This document shows positions 17,384 through 25,991 of a stretch of DNA of 34,931 nt, one piece after another. The DNA is from Nitrospira sp. GTDB taxonomy: Bacteria > Nitrospirota > Nitrospiria > Nitrospirales > Nitrospiraceae. The position numbers were made by a program, and so were the translations under genes. Location of the stretch: positions 238,189 through 273,119 of the forward strand of contig JABMDK010000002.1 of the NCBI GenBank assembly GCA_015903995.1, given 5' to 3'. Under the pieces are notes generated by a model. It worked only from the letters and a program-made list of their open reading frames with translations. It had not been told where the DNA came from and made no database searches. The number at the start of each line of letters is the position of its first letter. Position 1 is the stretch's first letter.

Positions 17384-19036
17384 ATGATCAGAATCCGAGA
17401 AGCCCGCGAAGAGGATGTGGGCCAGATTCGTGAGATCTTTCTCGCGGTCTACGGGACGGACTATCCGCACCGCGAACTCTACGATGAACTCTGGTTGAAG
17501 CGCTCCGTGTTCACGGATGACGCACTGATTCTTGTGGCTGAGGACACGGACGCCGGACGTGTGGTCGGCACGGCGTCCGTGCTGTTCGACTTCGGAGCCC
17601 ATTCCGACTTGGTCGGAGAGTTTGGCCGCCTCGCCGTGCATCCCGAGTATCGCCGGATGCAGGTCGGGAAGTTGCTCATGGACAAGCGGCTTGAGGCCAT
17701 CAAGAACCGCTTGCATGTGGGACTGGTTGTCGCGCGCACCGTGCATCCCTATGCGCAGCGCATCAGCCTGGCTCAGGGTTTCATTGCCACAGGCTTTCTC
17801 CCGCTCAAGCACTTCTTTCGCCACCGAGAGAGTTTTGCGCTGCTGGCTCGGTATTTCGGGGACGCCCTGGCGTTGCGCCGTAACAATCCGCGCATCATTC
17901 CCGAGGCCTATGCTTTGGCCAATCTGGTGATGAGCCAGCCGCCGCTCACGCCGGATTTCATCGTCGACGAAGACTCCGCATCGTATCCGAGCGGAGGCGA
18001 CTATCGCCTTGAACAGTTGCAAGCCGAGGGCTATCCCGCTTTGCTGCGCATCGAGCGAGGTCGAGTGAGGAATCGAGAGATCTTCGGACCTATGCGGTTG
18101 GACTATGGCTTCTTCAAGCTCCAGGCTCGCCAGACTCGTTACTTTCTCGCCCGTTCCGGTGACCATATCGTGGGAGCCGTCGGCTACACGATGGACCCTG
18201 TCGAGCACATCGTGCGGGTGTTCGAGCTCATCGCGCTGGCCGATGATGTGGTGCGATTTCTATTGGTCGAACTTGAGCGAAAGTGCCGGGAGGAGATGGG
18301 CATCGAGTACATCGAGATCGATGTCAGCGCGTACGCGCCTCGTATGCAGCGGACATTACTGGAGCTGAATTTTCTGCCAGTCGCCTATGTGCCAGCCATG
18401 GTGTTCTATCACGTGGAACGGCTCGACATCGTGAAAATGGTGCGCTTGAATAAGTTGCAAGAGTTGGGGCCGCTCGGGTTGACCGAGCCGGTTCAAGCCG
18501 TGGCCGATGTCGTCATGCGCGGGTTTTCCACATGTGTTATCGCGCCTCGGATGGCCCAGGCGATCAAAGAGGTGCCGTTGTTTCGTGGGATGAACACGGA
18601 ACAGGCGACGAGGTTAGCGGGAGTCTGCACCGTGAGGAGTATTGGAGCAGGTGATCGGCTCTTTTCCGGGCACGATCCGGGAGACCGGCTCTATCTTATG
18701 CTTCAAGGGCAGGTCACGATCAGCAGCGGCGCTTCTTCTCGCGTGATCGGGACCGTGCATACCGGCGAAACCTGTGGAGAAGTCTCGCTCCTTTCGGCCA
18801 GGCAACACTCTGCCACTGCGACGGCTGTGAACGACATCGAGGTGGCGGAGCTACTCCGGCATGACCTGGAGGATCTCATTCGGCGTCGCCCGGATATCGG
18901 AGTGATCATCTACCGCAACTTGGCCGTTGGACTGGGAGAGAAGCTCCTGCGTTCCGGCGTATGGAGCCAGGATCCGGAGCGAAGCGAAGCGGACAGCCTG
19001 ACTCTTACGTCGGAGAGTGCGTTGCATAGGACTTAA
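17384..19036 (+). CDS. GNAT acetyltransferase-like protein fused to a C-terminal cyclic-nucleotide-binding (CNB/Crp-type) domain
   Basis: GNAT core GRVVGTASVLFDF...GEFGRLAVHPEYRRMQVGKLLMDKRLE; C-terminus PLFRGMNTEQATRLAGVCTVRSIGAGDRLFSGHDPGDRLYLMLQGQVTIS...GTVHTGETCGEVSLLSARQHSATATAVNDIEVAEL. Confidence 0.88.
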   Translation: MIRIREAREEDVGQIREIFLAVYGTDYPHRELYDELWLKRSVFTDDALILVAEDTDAGRVVGTASVLFDFGAHSDLVGEFGRLAVHPEYRRMQVGKLLMDKRLEAIKNRLHVGLVVARTVHPYAQRISLAQGFIATGFLPLKHFFRHRESFALLARYFGDALALRRNNPRIIPEAYALANLVMSQPPLTPDFIVDEDSASYPSGGDYRLEQLQAEGYPALLRIERGRVRNREIFGPMRLDYGFFKLQARQTRYFLARSGDHIVGAVGYTMDPVEHIVRVFELIALADDVVRFLLVELERKCREEMGIEYIEIDVSAYAPRMQRTLLELNFLPVAYVPAMVFYHVERLDIVKMVRLNKLQELGPLGLTEPVQAVADVVMRGFSTCVIAPRMAQAIKEVPLFRGMNTEQATRLAGVCTVRSIGAGDRLFSGHDPGDRLYLMLQGQVTISSGASSRVIGTVHTGETCGEVSLLSARQHSATATAVNDIEVAELLRHDLEDLIRRRPDIGVIIYRNLAVGLGEKLLRSGVWSQDPERSEADSLTLTSESALHRT

Positions 19037-19116
19037 TGGCCACACCCGGCACCTTTCGTTCTCTCTTGGCCTCGATGGGCGAGCGGTTTCAGAATCGGTT
19101 GGTGGCGTGATGCCCG

Positions 19117-19323
19117 TCACGCAGCTTGGCCACCGTACCGGCGGTGTTCGGGATGTGTGGCTCTCCTTGTTTGTGACGAGACGCGCCGATTGTCACGGAT
19201 CACATCGTCGACGATCATTCCACAATTGACACAGCGCCAACCATGAAAATCCGATGATGAACCAGTCTGCACCGCGAAGCTGTCGTCATTGACGACGAGG
19301 CCGTTGCATCGTAGGCAATTCAT
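19117..19323 (-). CDS. Small zinc-ribbon protein
   Basis: MNCLRCNGLVVNDDSFAVQTGSSSDFHGWRCVNCGMIVDDVI: two CxxC knuckles; ATGA overlap with upstream ORF. Confidence 0.65.
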   Translation of the reverse strand: MNCLRCNGLVVNDDSFAVQTGSSSDFHGWRCVNCGMIVDDVIRDNRRVSSQTRRATHPEHRRYGGQAA

Positions 19324-19637
19324 CGATCATCTCCCGGTCGAACGTTCGTTCCTATCCAAACAGTCGGTTGCGGAGTTCCGGTGGTGGCAGCATGCACGCG
19401 CCGCATTCGTGCGGCTTCCAGCAAGGCAGTCCCATCTCGGAGGCCCAGCTGGTAACGCCTGAGGACCTCGGGAGGGCATAGGCGATAGGTGTCGGTATGG
19501 TCACTATTCAGCAGGGCATCTTGCAGCCCATCTGCTTCCGCACTCCATCCACCAACCTCCGGTTCTGTGCGAGCCTGCGTAGATTGCCTGCGGCACCACT
19601 CGATACGAACAGCGATGGGGTTGGTTGCGTGTTTCAT
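19320..19637 (-). CDS. Hypothetical protein, co-transcribed with zinc-ribbon protein
   Basis: 105 codons; stop overlaps the start of the zinc-ribbon ORF by 4 nt. Confidence 0.55.
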   Translation of the reverse strand: MKHATNPIAVRIEWCRRQSTQARTEPEVGGWSAEADGLQDALLNSDHTDTYRLCPPEVLRRYQLGLRDGTALLEAARMRRVHAATTGTPQPTVWIGTNVRPGDDR

Positions 19638-20106
19638 GATTCACTCATTAGGTATCCGATCACGTCCTATGTTTCGTGACAGCAAGTTGAATGCCACGGC
19701 GGAGCGCGGCCAAGAACCCTGTCGTGATGATTCTCATCACTCAGCAGTTTCATACGTAATTGTAATGAGTTACACGATGGGGTAAGGTCAGTGATGATCG
19801 GGCCTACGGATACCAGTGCAGTCGAGGTAAGTGGAGAAGGTGAAGGATAGAGACCTCACTGCTTCATAATCAGACTAGGTAAAACCCTGGCTGTGAAAGC
19901 TGGGAACACGGGAAGCAAGACCTAGTATCGAGGCCTGTAAGGAAAAAGCGGATCATCTACTTTGATGTCTCAGTGATGTCTTCTTCTTTAATCTGACTCG
20001 CCAGCACGGTCTCACCGGTATTTGATCACCCACGTCGCCTACGCCTTCATTGACATCATGCAGCCCGTGAACTAGCCTCTCGCGATCACAGCGCGAAGGG
20101 TGTGGT

Positions 20107-21258
20107 ATGGGAGTTCGTCGGGCGATGTTCTATGGGATCATCATTCTTTCCCTGCTGATGATCTCGATCTGGTGGGTCTTCAGTGCCGGGCCGACAACAG
20201 TCTCACGCATACTCCGTTACAACTTTTCAGACATTGACGATGCTCGCATTTTTCCGAGGCGGAGCCTCTCACCCGCACCGCGACCCTTCCGATTCCGTGA
20301 ACAGATGAAGCCGGAAATTGCCGCGATCCCTGTCCAAGCTGGTCGCCACACGGATGTCCCGCTTTCCTCCGTACTCCGGAACAGTGAGACGACGGCCTTT
20401 CTCGTGATTAAGGATGACATCGTGCGCTTCGACCAATACGATCATGGCTACGATCGCGCCACTCCATCGCTGTCCTTTTCGATGGCGAAATCAGTGCTCT
20501 CTCTGCTGGTCGGATGCGCATTTGATGATAGGTTGCTGCGATCAATCGATCAGCCGGTCACGGAACTTGTGCCGGAGTTGAACACGAAAGGATTCTCGTC
20601 AGTGACGCTGCGACATTTGCTGCAGATGACCTCCGGGATCGACTATGCCGAGAATGACAATCCCTTTGGGCTCCACGTGCGTTTCTACTATACCGATCAT
20701 CTGGAAACGGAGATTCTCAAGTGTGAACTAGCTGAGCCTCCGGGGCGGTGGTTTCAGTACAAATCAGCTGATGCCTTCCTCTTAACGCTGGCGCTGCATC
20801 GGGCGCTTGGAGGGAGATCAATCACTGAGTACATGCAGGATAGAGTGTGGACTCCGATGGGGATGGAGCATGCGGGTGTCTGGAGCCTCGACCACGAACC
20901 GGGGGGATTGGAAAAGACCGGCTGTTGCCTGACGGCTACGGCACGAGATTTTGCCAAGTTTGGCCGGCTCTATCTGCAGAAGGGTCAGTGGGATGGACAA
21001 CAGATTGTGTCTGCTGATTGGGTTTCAGTATCCACGAAGCCTGATGCAAGCAGCGGGAGTGCCTGGGACTATCAGCGAATGTGGTGGCTGGTGGTCAAGG
21101 ATCGTACCGACTTTTTGGCCGGTGGGCATTTGGGACAATTTCTCTATATCAATCCATCCGCCAACGTCGTGATTGTCCGGCTCGGCAAGAGCCGGGAAGG
21201 ACTAAGCCGAGCAGACTGGGCACAGCTGTTTGTGTCGCTGTCGGAACAGCTTCGCTGA
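20107..21258 (+). CDS. Serine hydrolase, class C beta-lactamase-like
   Basis: N-terminal TM/signal anchor; SxxK motif in PSLSFSMAKSVLSLLVG; TLRHLLQMTSGIDYAEND; GRWFQYKSADAFLLTLALHRALGG. Confidence 0.88.
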   Translation: MGVRRAMFYGIIILSLLMISIWWVFSAGPTTVSRILRYNFSDIDDARIFPRRSLSPAPRPFRFREQMKPEIAAIPVQAGRHTDVPLSSVLRNSETTAFLVIKDDIVRFDQYDHGYDRATPSLSFSMAKSVLSLLVGCAFDDRLLRSIDQPVTELVPELNTKGFSSVTLRHLLQMTSGIDYAENDNPFGLHVRFYYTDHLETEILKCELAEPPGRWFQYKSADAFLLTLALHRALGGRSITEYMQDRVWTPMGMEHAGVWSLDHEPGGLEKTGCCLTATARDFAKFGRLYLQKGQWDGQQIVSADWVSVSTKPDASSGSAWDYQRMWWLVVKDRTDFLAGGHLGQFLYINPSANVVIVRLGKSREGLSRADWAQLFVSLSEQLR

Positions 21259-21387
21259 AAACTTCTCAGACATGCTCCCAGCGCGAGGAGAGCCTGTCTT
21301 TACATCACTATGGCTCAGTCAGGCCCCAGCTACCAAGGTTGACAGAATCGAGCCGTGAACGTAGGCTGTGTTTGCATTGGAGATTCC

Positions 21388-21708
21388 ATGCAGAAGGTGT
21401 CCCGCCTAACCGCACAACGAAGACTTCGCCGATACACAGATGCCTTGCAGCAGCAATTGCCCATGCTCCGAAGGCGTTTCCACGTCCAGTACCTCGGCCT
21501 GTTCGGTTCGTATGTTCAGGGCACTCCCCGGAAAAACAGTGATCTCGACATCCTTGTGGAATTTTCAGAAACACCAAGTCTGTTCGAGTTCATCGAACTG
21601 GAAGGCTATTTATCCAATCTCTTAGGCGTCAAAGTCGATCTCGTTATGAAGGGGACGCTCAAGCCCCTGATCGGTCGCCGCATTCTCAGCGAGGTCGTAG
21701 GTTTGTGA
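21388..21708 (+). CDS. mntA: MntA-type minimal nucleotidyltransferase (antitoxin)
   Basis: [20 protein letters not shown] fits GSx10DxD; followed with 4-nt overlap by HEPN ORF. Confidence 0.88.
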   Translation: MQKVSRLTAQRRLRRYTDALQQQLPMLRRRFHVQYLGLFGSYVQGTPRKNSDLDILVEFSETPSLFEFIELEGYLSNLLGVKVDLVMKGTLKPLIGRRILSEVVGL

Positions 21709-22085
21709 CGCACAAACGCGAGTTTCTCGATTACCTCACCGACATCCGGGACGCCTCACAACATATCTCAGAGTTCATCACGGACATGACTTGGGCGGAG
21801 TTCGCGCAGGACCAGAAGACGCTTTATGCCGTGGTCAGAGCGTTCGAGATCATCGGTGAAGCGGCGAAAAAGATCCCGTCGGCTGTGCGCAAGCGGCATG
21901 CGAACGTTCCGTGGAAACAGATGGCCGGGATGCGGGATAAGCTGATTCATGAGTACTTTGGAGTGAATTATCAGGTGCTGTGGAAAACGGCCAAGGAGGA
22001 CATCCCTCCCGTGCATGCGCTTATCAAGAAGGTCCTAAAGGAAGAATCCACCAAAGCCCGTCGCCTTATGCCGCCAAAAGACTGA
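21705..22085 (+). CDS. hepT: HepT-type HEPN/DUF86 ribonuclease toxin
   Basis: GTG start overlaps mntA stop; [10 protein letters not shown] fits RX4HXY. Confidence 0.88.
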   Translation: MTHKREFLDYLTDIRDASQHISEFITDMTWAEFAQDQKTLYAVVRAFEIIGEAAKKIPSAVRKRHANVPWKQMAGMRDKLIHEYFGVNYQVLWKTAKEDIPPVHALIKKVLKEESTKARRLMPPKD

Positions 22086-22102
22086 CAACCAGATAGAGTG
22101 AC

Positions 22103-22142
22103 CTCAAGTCGTGTAAATGACGCTGTTTACAGTCACCTTGAG
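22103..22142. repeat. Nested inverted repeat downstream of hepT
   Basis: CTCAAG (22103-22108)/CTTGAG (22137-22142) around GTAAA (22113-22117)/TTTAC (22126-22130). Confidence 0.35.
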
Positions 22143-23123
22143 TTGACACCCACCGGCAGTGAGACGTAGCCTGTCACCGATTTCCATTTGAAATACGCTA
22201 AGAAGCAAAGCTGCTTTGCCTTACTGAAGGAGGACAGTTCGCTATTATGAAGTGGGAGTGGATCAGTAGCTACACTGGCAGCAACAATTGTATTCACTGC
22301 GCACGCGCTTTTGGGTATTTCAAACAGCCTGTGGATTGATTGAATAGGGGCTTATGCAGCAGATAAGTCTAATACACATAATTTACCTTGATGTGCCAAA
22401 GTTGGTCTCGTTTGCCGCCGCTATTATAGATGGGATGGCTATGATGCAACCCGAACAACTACGACAACTACTTGCCCAGCTCTCCTCGAACGGGCACTTG
22501 AGAATTGAATTCAGCGATGTGGTAGTTCAAGGTCCTGCCATTCAGGTTCTACCGTTGATGGTTTTTGTGTGAAGCGTATCAACGAAAGCATGTGGTGTTT
22601 TAACTCCATCCACCCCACTCGCCACTGCCCCACCATTCATCGCCGGGAAACGATCCACGGCATGGCGGCGAAGAGTATGGGGCTCACATAGTGGGCCGTA
22701 CCGGAAACGAGGTCCCTATTCAGAATGACCATTGCGGGTGTTATTCCGCGAAGTCCCATTCCGATGGCCATCTCTCCCAGCAGCACCAAGGTCAAGCTTT
22801 CCTCTGTAAATGACGGTTCGCCCTGCCCGCCGTATCCAACCCAATATTTTCCGTCATATCCACCGGCAGACCCGAGACGAGTACTCAAGGAACTTCCGTC
22901 CGAAGAGGGCCGTCAGCGCCTGTTCCTCCGGTGAAGTGGGTCGATGGGCAGGAGCCTACGCTTTTGGCACTCGATTGGCTACTTTCGCTTGTATCGGCGA
23001 GATCGTGACTGTTCGTGCCCCCTCGGAATCGGGTATAGTGGGCACCACGGATTCCATGGTGAAGGTGGTCCCGGGCTATTTGTTGAACGAGCGCACAACC
23101 TGTTCAGTGAACAAGGAGTTGAG

Positions 23124-23750
23124 ATGAGTGAGTTTAGGGGCGGAACCGTTAAAGATTTTATGCATCGCTACCTTGAGGTGGTGCCACAAGCCTCGACGGT
23201 TGCGGTTGCAGCTGAGCGGATGGGGGGCAAGCGGATCGGCTGTTTGTTGGTGGAATCGGATGATCCCAAGCGAGGTCCCTTGGGGATTCTGACGGAGATG
23301 GATCTTGTACGGAAAGTACTCGCGATGGGATTAGACCCCACGGTGACGATGGTGGATCGTGTGATGGCGAGCCCGATTTTGACGATTCCAGGGGACCGCT
23401 CCATGTTGGATGCCAGCCATGTGATGGAGACCAACCATGTGCGTCACCTCTGTGTGGTAGAGGCCGGTGAGATCGTCGGGATCATGTCGGTGCGGGACCT
23501 GGTGCGATCGTTTGTGGATGCGGAGAGCGGTCCCATCTGTGACCTTGAAAAGGTGTACCGCCCGCTGAGCATTCTGATGGCGACCGCACTCGCGACGATC
23601 CCGAGTGACGCGTCTCTTCTTGCGGCCGCCCAGCTGATGCGCGAGAAGCGGATCGGTTCATTGCTGACGACCGAAGCGGGCGAGACCGTCGGCATCGTGA
23701 CCGAGCGAGATCTGGTCTGGAGAGCGCTCGCATCCAACCTGGATGCATGA
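23124..23750 (+). CDS. CBS-domain protein (three recognisable CBS motifs)
   Basis: AAGGAG RBS before ATG 23124; repeats GILTEMDLVRKVL, GIMSVRDLVRSF, GIVTERDLVWRAL. Confidence 0.85.
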   Translation: MSEFRGGTVKDFMHRYLEVVPQASTVAVAAERMGGKRIGCLLVESDDPKRGPLGILTEMDLVRKVLAMGLDPTVTMVDRVMASPILTIPGDRSMLDASHVMETNHVRHLCVVEAGEIVGIMSVRDLVRSFVDAESGPICDLEKVYRPLSILMATALATIPSDASLLAAAQLMREKRIGSLLTTEAGETVGIVTERDLVWRALASNLDA

Positions 23751-23935
23751 GCTCTCCTCTTCTGAGCATCGATGTCAATCGCACGATACGCGACGCCAGC
23801 AAGGTGATGGCCGAACAGGGGGTGCGTCATCTGACCGTGACGGAGAACGGGAAGATCGTTGGGGTACTCTCTGTACGTGACTTAGTGAAAATGGTCTCCG
23901 TTCGGGATCGGCCCAGGTTTCTCGGTCAGACCTAG
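23747..23935 (+). CDS. Single CBS motif ORF, probable displaced fourth CBS of the preceding protein
   Basis: MSSPLLSIDVNRTIRDASKVMAEQGVRHLTVTENGKIVGVLSVRDLVKMV; ATGA overlap with upstream ORF, different frame. Confidence 0.7.
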   Translation: MSSPLLSIDVNRTIRDASKVMAEQGVRHLTVTENGKIVGVLSVRDLVKMVSVRDRPRFLGQT

Positions 23936-23949
23936 CAGGAGGCTGGCGC

Positions 23950-24132
23950 TCACCCCAGCAGCATGGCGGCTAGTGCGGGCAGCCAGGGAAGCAACAGTAC
24001 CCCCAAACAAATCGAGAGAGTCACGATCGACGCGACCAGCTCCTCATCGAGACCTGTTTCTGCTGAGAAGATGACGGAGCTGACCGCCGATGGCATCGCC
24101 GCAACGAGAATGACGACCGCTCGTTCCGGCAC
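23950..24132 (-). pseudogene. C-terminal remnant of an AEC-family (auxin efflux carrier-like) permease
   Basis: PERAVVILVAAMPSAVSSVIFSAETGLDEELVASIVTLSICLGVLLLPWLPALAAMLLG matches the AEC C-terminal pattern; no 5' part present. Confidence 0.6.
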
Positions 24133-24452
24133 GGACCGTGGCCTTTACTGTGATGGTCGCCGCGCAGCTGGTGCATGTCTTCAATTGCCGGAGCGATCGC
24201 TGGTCGCTGTTCCAGATGGGCGTGACGACCAACCATGCCCTCATCTGGGCTGTGGTGTTATCTGTTGCCTTACAAGTCGGTATTCTGACGATTCCGTTCA
24301 TGGAGCCTATCTTCAAGGTCGCGCCGATCCCGATTGAAGATTGGGAACTGATGGTGGCTATGGCGCTTCTGCCGTTGGCTGTCGTAGAAGCGATCAAGTG
24401 GTATCAGCAACGAACCAGCTTCGACCTGCAGAAGACACGAGGTGATCGATGA
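24126..24452 (+). pseudogene. C-terminal remnant of a P-type cation-transporting ATPase
   Basis: ARTVAFTVMVAAQLVHVFNCRSDRWSLFQMGVTTNHALIWAVVLSVALQVGILTIPFMEPIFKVAPIPIEDWELMVAMALLPLAVVEAIKWYQ = Cation_ATPase_C; no catalytic DKTGT portion upstream. Confidence 0.75.
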
Positions 24453-24558
24453 ATCCTTCGACTAGGGTATGCCAGGCAAGATGCAACCCCTCTTTCGTGG
24501 GTGATCCGCTCGACCGAAGTCAGCCGGCGGGCACTAGTAATTACTCACCCCGTTCTGG

Positions 24559-24831
24559 TTAATTAGATATGGAATTTGAGGTGGCTAGATCTTCGACGGT
24601 CGAGTCCTGTCCGGTCTGATCCCAGAGATTATCGGTATGCGGAAACAGGTACTGCAAAGGTTCTCTGGTGTTCCTGCAGCACACTCCCTTGTAAATGTAG
24701 ACGAAGAAAGTGTCATGACAGCTGAGCCTGAATGGTGTGGCCTCAGAGCTTTGGTTTCCATGACATTCATTGAGGTAGCACCCGTGATGGCCAGTTTCTT
24801 TCGGCGATGATGAATCGGACGAAGGGGGCAA
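24559..24831 (-). CDS. Hypothetical Cys/His-containing small protein
   Basis: ORF only: GHHGCYLNECHGNQSSEATPFRLSCHDTFFVYIYKGVCCRNTREPLQYLFPHTDNLWD; no family recognised. Confidence 0.3.
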   Translation of the reverse strand: MPPSSDSSSPKETGHHGCYLNECHGNQSSEATPFRLSCHDTFFVYIYKGVCCRNTREPLQYLFPHTDNLWDQTGQDSTVEDLATSNSISN

Positions 24832-25053
24832 GGGGCACGGCCAATCTGTCAGGGTAAGAAGGGGCTCTTCGCGAGCAGCAAGAGGATTGAAGAACTGTGA
24901 ATGAGGCGGATTACGGTTGTCTAGTGATGGTTCCGTCCTGACAGCCGATAAACGAAATTTTCATACCAGGAGTGAGACGATCGGAGCAATGGACAAAACG
25001 AGGGAATGAGGGAGGGTATTTGTCCAATGCTCCCCGGTGTCGATGGAGGCACA

Positions 25054-25935
25054 ATGGCCGTGACGAGAGTGCACAATACGCTCAGTAAGAGCCACGTGAT
25101 GGCTGATCGTATGGCAACGGTGAGCCGCCTGGAAGAGGTGGTTTCGACATCGGATGAGTTCGATCAAGTCGTCTCGCAAGCCTTACCGATTCTGTTGGAT
25201 CGAGCGACGGGGTATACGAAACGGTTTTTACGGGAGACCGGCCAATGGAACGACGACATCGAACATGAAAAATTCGCGTTGCGCTGGGGTTCTGAATATC
25301 TTGAACGGTTTCTGGTCTGTGGACGTAGCGAAGTTCCCTGCCGGCCGTTGTTTCTGTTCGACTCCTTGGTGGCCAAACAGCACAGTAAACCGGAGCCGTT
25401 TTGTTATCACCCGGAGTTGCTGAGGCCGCTCGGTCGATTTCTCGATGGGCTCGTGGCGCGGGCGGTCGTCAGTCGCGACGCGCTGATCGCGCTCTATCAT
25501 CATTCCTATGGATGGGGTGCGGGGGATGTGATTGCGGTGACAGGACTCAATGGGTTGGAAAGCCAGCGTATCTATAAGAATTTTCGACGGTGGCGTGAGA
25601 GCGGCTGGCAGCGCACGATGGATGAGGTGGGCCTCACGAAGGCCGAGCTGACCGAGCTTGGGAATCAGCAGCAGCGGCATCGACAACGATTCAACAGCGA
25701 GGCCGAGCGACTCATGCGAGTCGCCCAAGCGCATTACCGAAAAAGTGAGCCGGATCATTATCCCTGTCTCTCGCGGTCTCAGTGGGGAGACATGTTCGCT
25801 CAAGGGTATGGCTGCGATTATCGAATTTGGCACCTGGCGCTCTGCCTCGATTGTATGCAAACGGCCTGGGGGCTGGGATCCAATGGGTCGTTGACCGGCG
25901 AAAAGCCTCGCCTGGAATTGCAGGTGCGACCATAG
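25054..25935 (+). CDS. Hypothetical cytoplasmic protein with HTH-like segment
   Basis: GGAGG RBS before ATG 25054; DALIALYHHSYGWGAGDVIAVTGLNGLESQRIYKNFRRWRESGW resembles a region-4-like/HTH arrangement. Confidence 0.65.
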   Translation: MAVTRVHNTLSKSHVMADRMATVSRLEEVVSTSDEFDQVVSQALPILLDRATGYTKRFLRETGQWNDDIEHEKFALRWGSEYLERFLVCGRSEVPCRPLFLFDSLVAKQHSKPEPFCYHPELLRPLGRFLDGLVARAVVSRDALIALYHHSYGWGAGDVIAVTGLNGLESQRIYKNFRRWRESGWQRTMDEVGLTKAELTELGNQQQRHRQRFNSEAERLMRVAQAHYRKSEPDHYPCLSRSQWGDMFAQGYGCDYRIWHLALCLDCMQTAWGLGSNGSLTGEKPRLELQVRP

Positions 25936-25991
25936 CGAGGGATGCCTGGTGGGCGCACAGATTCAGAAGTGAAGTAAGGTAAGGAGGTTCT

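Noticed and set aside
17330-18208. 292-aa minus-strand ORF
   Set aside because: Antisense shadow of the GNAT-CNB gene; no family resemblance.
22637-22888. 83-aa minus-strand ORF with hydrophobic segment (LTLVLLGEMAIGMGLRGITPAMVILN)
   Set aside because: Considered as another AEC or ATPase remnant, but no convincing motif match.
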